Below are positions 1 to 8,002 of a stretch of DNA of 64,000 nt, one piece after another (the first letter of the stretch is position 1; each line of letters starts with the position of its first letter). A model generated the notes under the pieces. It was not told the origin of the DNA and did no database searches. It saw only the letters and a program-made list of their open reading frames with translations. The translations under genes were made by a program, and so were the position numbers. The stretch comes from Phycisphaerales bacterium (GTDB lineage: Bacteria > Planctomycetota > Phycisphaerae > Phycisphaerales > UBA1924), in contig JAJDDF010000009.1 in assembly GCA_029260455.1 (NCBI GenBank), positions 1 to 64,000 on the forward strand, given 5' to 3'.

Positions 1-125
1 CGCCGCGACCGGTGCGAGTTGATTGCGCAGAGTTCTTTCTGGTCATCACTGGCCTCCTTGCCGGAGAACAGCATCGATGGTTCAGACCCAATGCGCAACC
101 AAACAAGCGCCGAACAAATGAGCCG

Positions 126-1658
126 TCAAACAGGACCTAGACCAAATTCATACTTCCATTCCTCTCGGATTTCTTCACCGGCAGCTGCGCCGACGGGCGT
201 GCGGGTTCGGCTAGTGAGATTGCCTGCTTTGAGAATGTTGAAGTTGATGTCGTTGTTGTACCTGTAATCGATCTTATCGCCATTTGGCAGAGTCTTGGAT
301 TTGCGGCGGAGTCCCTTGGGAACATTCGAAGCATTGAAAACGTTCGTGGTAATAAAAGTAGGGCCAGCAGGCATGTTTACCGCCGGAATTGATGGCGCGG
401 CCGCGTTCCCAACATTGCTTGGCATCGCTGGGTTCGGTGCCTTGTTCTCGTATTCCGAGCGAGAATTGATCTGGTGGTGCCCATTGAACCTCAGAACAAT
501 GACATTGCCATCGCGAGTGTTAATGGTGGCCTTTTCGATGTAATCGTTATCTACATCGAGGATGTATGTGTAGTCCCACCGTCCTCCGTCAGCAAGTGTT
601 TGGGAGATGCAGTACCCCTTATTGGCATCGTACACATTCGTCAGGCGGGCCACGCCAGGGGCGCGTGGGTCTTCCACAGTCTTGAGTTGATCTCCGATGT
701 TGTTGTTTGTTGACTTGTAGTAGGTGTACCGCCACGTTGTCCCGTTTGGAAATTCTGCATGCTCTGCAGGAAAGTCGTACTCATTCGCAGCGTCGATCTC
801 GACCGCTGGCAGAGTAACAGTTTCGAGGTCCTTGTCGTTGCCTTCCGTCGCTGCCGCATCGAAGTAGGTGTAGGTCACTGTCCTGCCCGCAAAGTCCGTC
901 ACGGTATGAATCAATTCATCATGTGGGGATGCGTAGTATGCGAAAATGATAGGGCGACCGATCGTATCGATCACTTGTTCGAGCCGATGTGATCCGTCGT
1001 ACAACAGGCTTGTCGTGTTGCCATTGCGATCGATGATCGACGTGCATTTGCCCGGCGCAGCAGTCGCATCCAGCGCATTGAAGAACAGCACAGTCCCGTC
1101 TGCCTTGGTCATCTTGTACCCGCTGGCCCCGAGATCGTCCATCATTACGGCGAGCTGCTTGCTGCCGTAGGCAGATACCCCGGGAATGTCCTCGAGTGGC
1201 GGTTGCTGCTGCACTGGGTTAATGACAAGCTGATATGTGAGAAAGTCATGGCGCCCATTACCCGAGAAGAGCCAGAGGTTTGGGTGAAGGGGTGGGTCTC
1301 CTGGAATAAGTTCAACCACCTTCGTCAAAAATATGTTGTAGGAGTGATCCCAGTCATTGCCCATCGGGCTTGGGAGCGACGACTTGAAATCCTGAATGCC
1401 CGTGAGTGAGCGATAGGTGCGCGTGAATGCGAAGTCCATGCCGCGACCTGCGATGAAGAGGTCGGTTTCGGTGATTCGAAAATCACCGTTACCGAAGTAG
1501 ACCGGATCAGACATGTAGTCGGTGCCGAATTCCCCCAAGTCTTCTCCGCTGTCACAGTTTGCCGGTTCAAGTATGCCGGAAAGCTTGTCCGCCGCCAATA
1601 CAGCACTTGCAAACATTCCAATCGCCATCGCCACACATACATGCGTCAACTTCATCAT
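126..1658 (-). CDS. RHS/YD-repeat secreted protein, prematurely ended
   Basis: Secreted RHS-type protein of about 510 aa. The start at 1658 (or 1655) follows a GGGAGG ribosome-binding site and opens a clean signal peptide, MKLTHVCVAMAIGMF with cleavage near AVLAA. The N-terminal part carries the hallmark of RHS proteins (GNGDFRITETDLFIAGRG, then FTRTYRS). YD-type units follow, such as DRNGNTT...YDGSHRLEQVIDTIGRPI and DFAGRTVTYTY. RHS proteins normally continue for many more repeats and end in a conserved core and a variable tip. Here a TGA stops the frame right after an EEWKYEFGLGPV segment, where another YD unit would be expected. The frame stays open beyond the stop to the window edge (about 41 codons), but that stretch does not look RHS-like. 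I read this as a truncated or recombined RHS gene; the 547-aa longer start has no ribosome-binding site. Confidence 0.75.
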   Translation of the reverse strand: MMKLTHVCVAMAIGMFASAVLAADKLSGILEPANCDSGEDLGEFGTDYMSDPVYFGNGDFRITETDLFIAGRGMDFAFTRTYRSLTGIQDFKSSLPSPMGNDWDHSYNIFLTKVVELIPGDPPLHPNLWLFSGNGRHDFLTYQLVINPVQQQPPLEDIPGVSAYGSKQLAVMMDDLGASGYKMTKADGTVLFFNALDATAAPGKCTSIIDRNGNTTSLLYDGSHRLEQVIDTIGRPIIFAYYASPHDELIHTVTDFAGRTVTYTYFDAAATEGNDKDLETVTLPAVEIDAANEYDFPAEHAEFPNGTTWRYTYYKSTNNNIGDQLKTVEDPRAPGVARLTNVYDANKGYCISQTLADGGRWDYTYILDVDNDYIEKATINTRDGNVIVLRFNGHHQINSRSEYENKAPNPAMPSNVGNAAAPSIPAVNMPAGPTFITTNVFNASNVPKGLRRKSKTLPNGDKIDYRYNNDINFNILKAGNLTSRTRTPVGAAAGEEIREEWKYEFGLGPV

Positions 1659-1828
1659 CTCAAGCCTCCCGGGGTGTCCATTCTCGGACCACCAAGGTAT
1701 ATGACGCATAAACCGGGTGACGGGTTCTCCCCGATTTCGGGATTTGAGACACTTTCTCGCCGGACTCATGCGTAAGAGACCGCTCTCGGGTTTTGTTTGG
1801 AATCAAGGTCAATGACACGGCTGTCGGT

Positions 1829-1875
1829 AAGACACATATTTGTGTTTTTATGAACCTGTATTACACACATATGTG
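1829..1875. promoter_or_regulatory. Two short palindromes upstream of the FN3-like lipoprotein
   Basis: ACACATATTTGTGT at 1832-1845 (five-base arms) and the perfect palindrome CACATATGTG at 1866-1875 lie 34 bases apart (start to start) in an AT-rich patch. The patch sits about 85-125 bp before the start at 1959. The 300-bp gap between the two divergent genes (1659-1958) holds nothing else I can recognise. The pair could be operators for a dimeric regulator; that is inference. Confidence 0.35.
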
Positions 1876-1958
1876 CGATTCGTCTCTTGATGCCTGCTTG
1901 TTGGGATGCGTCTCCTCGCTGGAACTTGGCAAGCGTAGCATTGCGCAGGAGGTGTTCA

Positions 1959-2657
1959 ATGTTTGCTCATCATTTAGCCGTCATCGTCATCACGATATGT
2001 GGGATTGCCTTGGGGTGTTCATCAAGCTCGAAGTCCAATTGCCAAGAGCCGCCACAAGCAGGTGAGCATCGAGACGAATGCCCACCAAAGCCAATAGGTG
2101 TACAGGCAACAAGGAATCGTTGCGATAGCGTCGTTATCTCATGGGCACCGATGGATGGTGCGTACACGTTCGACGTGTTGCGGAAAGAGGCTTCCGATAC
2201 CGGTGAACCATCAGTGGTAAAAACCGGTTCAACAACCACCAACTGGCTTGACCAAGAAGTTCCGTGCGGCTCTGACTACTCGTACTTCGTCCGCGCCGTG
2301 GGTGAAGATGGAATCGCCGGTGAGCGAAGTGAAACAGCCTTGGGTCGCGCGTGGTGCACACTTGCCGCGCCATCATGGCTCAACGCAACAGACGGCAGTG
2401 AGCGCTGGAATATCATCGTGACTTGGGCAGCGGTTGCTGGGGCTCAGACATACGTCATCGAACGACGTTCGTGCAACACACAGCAATCGTGGAAAATAGT
2501 ACCTGCTGATACGAATTCGTTAGCGTCTCGAAGATACATTGACCGTCGAAGAACGTGCGGAGAAGGGGTGAAGATGGAATATCGCGTCCGCGCTCGCAAC
2601 GATGCGTGCGGCGAAGGACCGAATAGCCCCGTTGACTGTGGATGGTGCAGACCCTAG
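1959..2657 (+). CDS. Lipoprotein with two fibronectin-III-like domains
   Basis: Exported protein of 232 aa. The ATG at 1959 is preceded by AGGAGG at 1947-1952 with ideal spacing, so this start is preferred over the in-frame ATG at 1887. The N-terminus (MFAHHLAVIVITICGIALGC) is a lipoprotein signal with Cys20 as the probable lipidated residue. Two tandem beta-sandwich units follow, at roughly residues 45-130 (VISWAPMDGAYTFDVLR ... YSYFVRAVGEDG) and 135-228 (VTWAAVAGAQTYVIERR ... MEYRVRARND). Both have the W, Y and YxVRA spacing of fibronectin type III domains. Paired cysteines in each unit suggest disulfides in the periplasm or outside. Role unknown; a surface adhesion or binding function is only an inference. 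Confidence 0.7.
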   Translation: MFAHHLAVIVITICGIALGCSSSSKSNCQEPPQAGEHRDECPPKPIGVQATRNRCDSVVISWAPMDGAYTFDVLRKEASDTGEPSVVKTGSTTTNWLDQEVPCGSDYSYFVRAVGEDGIAGERSETALGRAWCTLAAPSWLNATDGSERWNIIVTWAAVAGAQTYVIERRSCNTQQSWKIVPADTNSLASRRYIDRRRTCGEGVKMEYRVRARNDACGEGPNSPVDCGWCRP

Positions 2658-2685
2658 CACCGGAACTTTGACAAGCGAGTGCGCA

Positions 2686-3801
2686 TCAACCGTCATTTGA
2701 AATCAGTGGGATGTGGCGCAACGTGGCGATTGTGATGAAATCGATACTGCGACCAGCCCGAATCGCAACACGGCGTTCCATGACCTCGACACCAGACTTG
2801 GGCATCTTCGCGCCCGTCGATCGAAATTGCTGCTTCTGGAGGCGCTTGCGATTCTCAGGCGTGCCTGCAAAGGAAAGCAGGCACAGATGCTCCGGGGTGT
2901 TCTCATGCAGGGCTGCCATATGCGCCATTTGCACAAGCAGTGATGCAAGCAAGGCTCGCGTGGGATTGGCTGGTTCTGACTGGAGGTGCGCAACCATCGG
3001 GCATGCCGCCTCCATCAGCAGGTGCTGTGATGGCAATTGCAGATCATCAACAGTGCATTCAAAGCTGGCGCAATGGCCGGACCTGACGGCCTCGTACGCT
3101 GCAGGGGTCAAGGGCAAGATAATCGTCAGTCCCGTTGGGCGCTTGCGACCAAGCGCCAGATGCACAGTCATCGCCTTCCAGTGATGCCACTCGGCGACCT
3201 TGGCCTGATAGGTTTCAAGGTCAATCCCCATGTGTTCTTCTGCGATCTCAAGGGCGCGGGGTTCGGTGAGCGCTAGCCGCTCTTTCTTCGAGGCCATCGC
3301 ATTGCCGACGGATGTGCAGAGTTGCAAGATATGTTCGCGCAGTTCTTCGGTAGCACACGGACGACTATGGCGGACAATGAGGCGATCTGCGACCACATCC
3401 CAGAGTCCCCGCACGCCGCGCTGCAGGAAGTCAGTTGACTCAGGATTGTGTGCTGGGTTCTCAGCGGGCGATTCACAGAGAAGATCGAGCAAACTCTCAT
3501 TGCGAATGTCATCAGCAAGACAAGGACCACCCTCAGTTTCGAGATAAGTGGCAAGCGCTTCCTGTGATGCAGGGTTGGCAGACGACTCTGCGCATCGCAG
3601 CGCACCGATCAACCCAATGGAGGCCTTCTCGGCCACCGTCTTGCCTTGTCTGAGGTCGGTCAGCATGTTGCCTGAAGCGCCGCCGTGATGCTGAATCATG
3701 TAATCGCGGTAGTGCTTGTGTGGTGGCCATGCACCTCGGCGCGTGAGGTATTCACGAAAGTCGGATTTCAAGGCGCGGAACCGATCTGGGCGTAGCGGCA
3801 T
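2686..3801 (-). CDS. Hypothetical protein, 371 aa
   Basis: I do not recognise this family. The start at 3801 (MPLRPDRFRALKSDFREYL) has GGAGG eight bases upstream and is better than the longer frame starting at 3861. The N-terminus is basic and contains a short segment (YRDYMIQHHGGASGNMLTDLRQGK, residues about 31-54) reminiscent of a small helix-turn-helix. The middle is mainly helical (residues 80-230) and the C-terminal third is basic with many Lys and Arg. No signal peptide or membrane segment is visible, so it is probably cytoplasmic. It points away from the plus-strand ParB-coupling-protein genes and may be the leftward cargo of the same element or a host gene at its border. Confidence 0.5.
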   Translation of the reverse strand: MPLRPDRFRALKSDFREYLTRRGAWPPHKHYRDYMIQHHGGASGNMLTDLRQGKTVAEKASIGLIGALRCAESSANPASQEALATYLETEGGPCLADDIRNESLLDLLCESPAENPAHNPESTDFLQRGVRGLWDVVADRLIVRHSRPCATEELREHILQLCTSVGNAMASKKERLALTEPRALEIAEEHMGIDLETYQAKVAEWHHWKAMTVHLALGRKRPTGLTIILPLTPAAYEAVRSGHCASFECTVDDLQLPSQHLLMEAACPMVAHLQSEPANPTRALLASLLVQMAHMAALHENTPEHLCLLSFAGTPENRKRLQKQQFRSTGAKMPKSGVEVMERRVAIRAGRSIDFITIATLRHIPLISNDG

Positions 3802-4001
3802 AGGGCGAACCTCCAACATGCTCCTGTGCGAACGCACACGACAACGTGACGCTGGAGTCAATACCGCAGTGCGGTGTGCGGTGTTTCATTTCTTTGCTGT
3901 CACAGCAAGGTTGTGCTCGTCATTGGTGGGTTTGTGCCGGATGCTCCCTGTGTTCACCTCGTTGAGTTGTATTTCAACGGGCTACAGATAGGAGCTGAAT
4001 C

Positions 4002-4388
4002 ATGGCGGAGTTCTTTTCATTTATGAAGATGTTGATGGTGTGCGGTACCGTCTTCTTCATCGTGACGTTGGTGTTGCTGTCGATGCCGCAGAGTCGGCTT
4101 CGATACGTCGGCATGGAAATGATCAAGTGGGTTGCAGCGATCGGGCTTGTGCTCATGGTGCCGCTTCCCATTGATGTCCTGCCCGATGTGCTGCCGCCGA
4201 TTACCTATATCGATGACCTTGGCTACATCGTGATGGCGATCGTCTCGGCGCGCTCTGCCATGGGTGATCGCAGGAAGCGGGCGCTGATCGAAGAGGCGGA
4301 GCTTGCCGAACTGCGCTCACGGAGTGGCCTTGCAGACAGTGAGGCCGACACCGTTGACCTCCCAGCGGAAGAGGAGGCCCGGCAATGA
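4002..4388 (+). CDS. DUF1232-like small membrane protein
   Basis: A 128-aa protein whose ATG follows an AGGAG ribosome-binding site. Residues about 8-27 form one membrane helix. Residues 40-85 contain a second hydrophobic segment ending in PLPIDVLPDVLPPITYIDDL, which matches the DUF1232/YkvA signature (a P-x-D-x-x-P-D-x-x-P core followed by G/Y-x-x-D-D). The C-terminal 40 residues are charged and probably cytoplasmic. DUF1232 proteins have no settled function. Its stop overlaps the ATG of the next gene (ATGA), so it is translationally coupled to the ParB-like protein. Confidence 0.65.
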   Translation: MAEFFSFMKMLMVCGTVFFIVTLVLLSMPQSRLRYVGMEMIKWVAAIGLVLMVPLPIDVLPDVLPPITYIDDLGYIVMAIVSARSAMGDRRKRALIEEAELAELRSRSGLADSEADTVDLPAEEEARQ

Positions 4389-5215
4389 ACGCGAACATGA
4401 TCCGAGTCTCCATCAATGATCTTGTGGTGCAACCACAAGTGCGCACCGTGATGGATGAAGAATCTCTGCAAGGTCTGGCAGGGAGCATTGCGGTGTCTGG
4501 ATTGCAGCAACCCCTGCTTGTGCGCCGTGAAGGCACGCAACTCATCGTGATTGACGGCCACCGTCGGCTCGCAGCGTGCAAGCAGCTTGGCATGGCAGAA
4601 GTCGATGTGCTTGTGGTTGACAGGGACATTGACGCTGGCGAAATCCTGACCCGCCAGCTTGTGTGCAATCTGCAACGCGAGGACTTGTCGGTCCTCGATC
4701 GTGCTGAGGGTATCGCGGCACTGATTGGACGTGCCTCGCTGACTGCCGAGCAAGTTGCCAAGCACCTCGGGCTGTCACCATCCACGGTGTCGCGCACGGT
4801 GTCGGTCATCTCACTGCCCGATGACATCAAGGGACTGGTTGCATCGGGTGAGGTTTCAGCGGATGCGGCGTATCGGCTCGCGCGCATCGATGATCCGGTG
4901 CGCCAGCGCGTACTGGCGGCGCAAGTCGCCTCCGGTCAACTTTCGCGCGATGACCTGGCCCGAAAGCTCAAGCGCCTCAAGCGCGGTGAAGAATCACGCG
5001 CCCAAGGTCGCTCATCTCGCGTCAAGGCGGTACTTGGCCATGGGCGTTCGGTCACGATTGCGGGCAAGGACCTGACGCTCGAAGCGGCAATCGAATGGGT
5101 GGAACAGTTTCTCTCCGGCGCTAAGAAAGCCAAATCGCAAGGACTCACGATCGAGACCTATGTGCGCGCGATGAAAGACCAAGCCGCCTCCAAGGGACGG
5201 AGGGTTTCATCGTGA
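4385..5215 (+). CDS. ParB/Spo0J-family DNA-binding protein
   Basis: A 276-aa ParB-like protein. The N-terminal ParB/sulfiredoxin-like domain (residues about 5-95) has IDGHRRLAACKQLG. The linker NLQREDLSVLDRAEG resembles the ParB NTP-binding box region (NxxRxxL). A helix-turn-helix follows at about residues 115-145 (LTAEQVAKHLGLSPSTVSRT). The C-terminal 90 residues are basic. No ParA partner is adjacent, so it may not act in chromosome segregation. ParB-like proteins without ParA often serve plasmids and integrative elements as centromere binders or transcription regulators. It overlaps both neighbours by four bases (ATGA and GTGA), which argues for one operon with the coupling ATPase. Confidence 0.85.
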   Translation: MNANMIRVSINDLVVQPQVRTVMDEESLQGLAGSIAVSGLQQPLLVRREGTQLIVIDGHRRLAACKQLGMAEVDVLVVDRDIDAGEILTRQLVCNLQREDLSVLDRAEGIAALIGRASLTAEQVAKHLGLSPSTVSRTVSVISLPDDIKGLVASGEVSADAAYRLARIDDPVRQRVLAAQVASGQLSRDDLARKLKRLKRGEESRAQGRSSRVKAVLGHGRSVTIAGKDLTLEAAIEWVEQFLSGAKKAKSQGLTIETYVRAMKDQAASKGRRVSS

Positions 5216-6699
5216 AATCTCTCTTCCACCTTGGCGCAAAGAAGCGCCGTCAACCTGCCTATGACCCCTGGGACTTGAGTGCGCCACTGCTTGAGTGGGC
5301 CGATGATGTGCCATGGCGTGTAGGTTCGGCAGCGATGGGCACCATGATCTTTGGCAGCACAGGCTCGGGGAAGTCTACGGGATCACTGGCGGCCATTTGT
5401 AATGCCCAATTGCGCGCAGGCTTCGGTGGGCTTTTCTTGACCACCAAGCTCGAAGATCGCGACACCTACATCAAGTATGTCCGTGATGCGGGGCGCATGG
5501 ATGATCTGCTCATCTTCAGCCCTGACAACTGGCTGCGCTACAACTTCATCGCAGAAGAACGGGCACAATCCAAGGATGGCATCGCGCTGGTCGAGAATCT
5601 GACCGCGTTGCTCATGGCCGTCACCGAGCTTGGTGAACGTAGTGGCAGTGGCGGCAGCAGCGGCGGCGACAGTGAACGCTTCTTTCGCCTGGAGGCGACC
5701 CGTCTGGCACGAAATGGGCTGCTCGCACTCGTGCTTTCGCGCGATGTGATCACGATCCCAGACCTTCACAAGCTCATCACGTCGGCAGCGGTCTCATTGG
5801 AACAAGTCACCAGTGAATCATGGCAGCAGGGATCGTTCTGTTTTGCCTGCCTGCGCGCTGCCGATGATGCACCCAAGTCCGAATCCATGCGGGCCGACTT
5901 CGATCTGGCGCTCACCTACTTTCTCAATGAATGGCCAGCGCTCAGTGCCCGCACGCGCAGTGTCGTCCAAAGTACGCTGACCAGCTCGACTGACTTGCTC
6001 TCGCGTGGTGCGGCCCGTGACATGCTCTCGTCGCCCACGTCGAATATCTCGCCAACCGACTGCTATGAAGGCGCGATCATCATCGCCGACTTCCCGGTCC
6101 TGCTCTATCACGACATCGGGCAGTTGATCCAGGTGATCCTCAAGTTCGCGTGGCAGCGGGCGCATGCAAGGCGGGACATATCCGTCAACCATCGGCCCAC
6201 TTTCATCGTGGCTGACGAAGCGCAGATGCTGCTGGTTGATGCCGATCAGCAGTTTCAGGCCATCTCGCGCAGCACGCGCACGGCGGTGGTCTATGCCACC
6301 CAGTCCATCTCCGGCATGATCGATGCCATGGGGGGCACGGGCGCTGAGCCCAAGGTGCATGCGCTGCTCGGCAATCTCCAGACGCGCATTTGCCACCAGC
6401 AATCTGACATTCGCACGGTGCAGTACATGCAGGAACTCATCGGCCACTCGCGGCAACTGATGATGACTGGCAATCAATCGCACGAGGCTGACTGGCTTGC
6501 ACCACTCATGGGCCAGACAAGCGGCGGCTCGGCAGGCTTCTCTGAAACCTTCGAACACGAAATCCATGCTGCTGATCTGCACTCACTGGCCAAGGGCGGG
6601 CCGCCTCACTGGATGACTGAAGCGCTTGTCTATGAAGGCGGGCGGAGGTTTCTGGGTGGGAAGCGGTGGCTGCGGGCCGGATTCCCGCAGCGGCGCTAG
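5212..6699 (+). CDS. VirD4/TraG-like type IV coupling ATPase
   Basis: A 495-aa P-loop ATPase with a GTG start overlapping the parB-like stop. Walker A is GSTGSGKST at residues 48-56 and Walker B is FIVADEAQMLL near residue 335. An arginine-containing segment (FQAISRSTRTAVVYATQS) follows, as in TraG/TraD/VirD4-type proteins that recognise relaxosomes and pump DNA. A Gly/Ser-rich linker lies near residues 144-156. There is no convincing N-terminal transmembrane pair, unlike canonical VirD4, so the protein may rely on the membrane protein encoded next door for anchoring. No relaxase or VirB-type channel genes are present in the window, so a full conjugation machine is not shown here. The assignment to the TraD/VirD4 ATPase superfamily is firm; the role in transfer is inferred. 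Confidence 0.8.
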   Translation: MKSLFHLGAKKRRQPAYDPWDLSAPLLEWADDVPWRVGSAAMGTMIFGSTGSGKSTGSLAAICNAQLRAGFGGLFLTTKLEDRDTYIKYVRDAGRMDDLLIFSPDNWLRYNFIAEERAQSKDGIALVENLTALLMAVTELGERSGSGGSSGGDSERFFRLEATRLARNGLLALVLSRDVITIPDLHKLITSAAVSLEQVTSESWQQGSFCFACLRAADDAPKSESMRADFDLALTYFLNEWPALSARTRSVVQSTLTSSTDLLSRGAARDMLSSPTSNISPTDCYEGAIIIADFPVLLYHDIGQLIQVILKFAWQRAHARRDISVNHRPTFIVADEAQMLLVDADQQFQAISRSTRTAVVYATQSISGMIDAMGGTGAEPKVHALLGNLQTRICHQQSDIRTVQYMQELIGHSRQLMMTGNQSHEADWLAPLMGQTSGGSAGFSETFEHEIHAADLHSLAKGGPPHWMTEALVYEGGRRFLGGKRWLRAGFPQRR

Positions 6700-6753
6700 T
6701 GAGGCAAGAACGAACAGTCATGAAGATCAGGAACACAAAGAGAGTTATCTCCG

Positions 6754-7359
6754 ATGCACGATCAACAACAACAGGAGCAACAGCCGGGACAATGGACGCC
6801 GTTGCAGGATGCGCGCAATGGCATCTCGATTCTCGTGCTTGCAGCACAGGTGTTCTCCGCGCCGCTCGAAGTCATGCTGCGCAAGAATTTCGGCAAGAAC
6901 TACTTCGGCTGGCCGTCGTTTCTGGCGCTCTTTGCCATCCCCATGTGGATGCTCTTTTATCCCGGTGAAGACCCTGAGCCCATCATGATCTTCTGGTGCC
7001 TGTTTGTGCTTATGCAATTCCGGGCGCGGATTGAAAGCGGCATCCGGTCTGCCCGTGGCAAGGGAGGCCACACGCGCTACAACGGCGAGCCCAGCCTGAT
7101 GCGGTTCTTTCCCAAGCTCACAGAGAAGAAAGCCAAGGCAACCGAGTCCCTCATTGTGATGCTCATCGGAGTGTTCATGCTCGCCGTCAGTGAGCCGTTG
7201 GGTACTTACCTCATGGCATCAGGATTCTGCCTTGGTCTGGTGGGCAGCATGATCGAATCATCAGAGCGAGCCAAGACGGAACAGATGCACGATGCCTGGC
7301 TCGAACAAGAACAACTCGCAGAACGCTTTCGCAAGATGCAACGAAATGGGAGGTGGTAA
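6754..7359 (+). CDS. Polytopic membrane protein of the element
   Basis: A 201-aa protein with a Gln-rich N-terminus (MHDQQQQEQQPG). Hydrophobic helices lie near residues 24-44, 50-70, 74-92, 128-145 and 147-165, followed by a charged C-terminal helix (EQEQLAERFRKM). I do not recognise the family. Placed directly after the coupling ATPase, it is a plausible membrane anchor or channel partner for it; that is inference from context. The downstream gene begins immediately after its stop codon (TAA then ATG). Confidence 0.65.
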   Translation: MHDQQQQEQQPGQWTPLQDARNGISILVLAAQVFSAPLEVMLRKNFGKNYFGWPSFLALFAIPMWMLFYPGEDPEPIMIFWCLFVLMQFRARIESGIRSARGKGGHTRYNGEPSLMRFFPKLTEKKAKATESLIVMLIGVFMLAVSEPLGTYLMASGFCLGLVGSMIESSERAKTEQMHDAWLEQEQLAERFRKMQRNGRW

Positions 7360-7707
7360 ATGACCGCGATTACATTGAAAGGATCAGCGATGAACTTGAA
7401 GGAAAACATGAGTCGCAGCAAGGAAGTACTCGGGGCCTACTTTCGTCAAGGCCTGCACGAACTTGGGAATGTCTTTTACGGCTCTGGCACGGCGGCTCAG
7501 CACGCCGAGTACGGCATGCTCGGCACGCGCACACCGGGCGAAGTGGCGGATGGTGTACGAGGCATTGAGCGCACACAGATGTCGACGGGTCACAACGATC
7601 CGGGGCAGTCCCAGCTTGATGCACATATTCAGGATGCTGAACAGCAACTCGAAGCCGCACCGGAACCCGAACCCGAGCGCGATGATCGGGAAATAGAGCG
7701 CGACTGA
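7360..7707 (+). CDS. Small hypothetical protein, charged C-terminus
   Basis: A 115-aa (or 105-aa, if it starts at the ATG at 7390) soluble protein starting right after the preceding stop codon. The first start has GGAGG six bases upstream; the second has GAAAGGA upstream. A helical N-terminal half (VLGAYFRQGLHELGNVFYGS) is followed by an acidic, Pro- and Glu-rich tail (EPEPERDDREIERD). No known domain is visible. It belongs to the same compact gene row as the coupling ATPase. Confidence 0.5.
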   Translation: MTAITLKGSAMNLKENMSRSKEVLGAYFRQGLHELGNVFYGSGTAAQHAEYGMLGTRTPGEVADGVRGIERTQMSTGHNDPGQSQLDAHIQDAEQQLEAAPEPEPERDDREIERD

Positions 7708-7792
7708 CTTGTTGTGTGCGCCATAGGTCCAAATCTTGATGGTGGGATCGGACGCCAAGGCAAGGTGCACATTTCTGTGCGCGATGAGATTC

Positions 7793-7996
7793 ATGCGCAT
7801 ACATGGTGAACAACTCGACACGAATGAGCGCGCCTGCGTTCTGCCGCCCGGCACGCCCGATTGGGTGACGGCCGAACTTGTCGAGGTGACATTGCGCATC
7901 TGGCAGCGCTATTATGATGAGCCGCTGACCGTCGATGATGCCGTTACAATGATCCTCAATGCAGGGCAGTTGTATAGCGCTCTCGCACGGAGGTGA
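7793..7996 (+). CDS. Small protein preceding the recombinase
   Basis: A 67-aa protein (MRIHGEQLDTNERACVLPPG...) ending six bases before the recombinase start. The ATG at 7793 is preferred over the in-frame ATG at 7736 because the sequence upstream of residue 20 looks non-coding and atypical. It is compact, with a predicted helix VTAELVEVTLRIWQRYY and an acidic VDDAVTMILNAGQLY stretch. Its placement suggests a recombination directionality factor or a recombinase-linked accessory protein, which is inference. No DNA-binding motif is obvious. Confidence 0.5.
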   Translation: MRIHGEQLDTNERACVLPPGTPDWVTAELVEVTLRIWQRYYDEPLTVDDAVTMILNAGQLYSALARR

Positions 7997-8002
7997 GCAG
8001 GT

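Noticed and set aside
4385-5215. Chromosomal ParB of the segregation system
   Set aside because: No ParA or parS sites beside it, and it is coupled to a conjugation-type ATPase.
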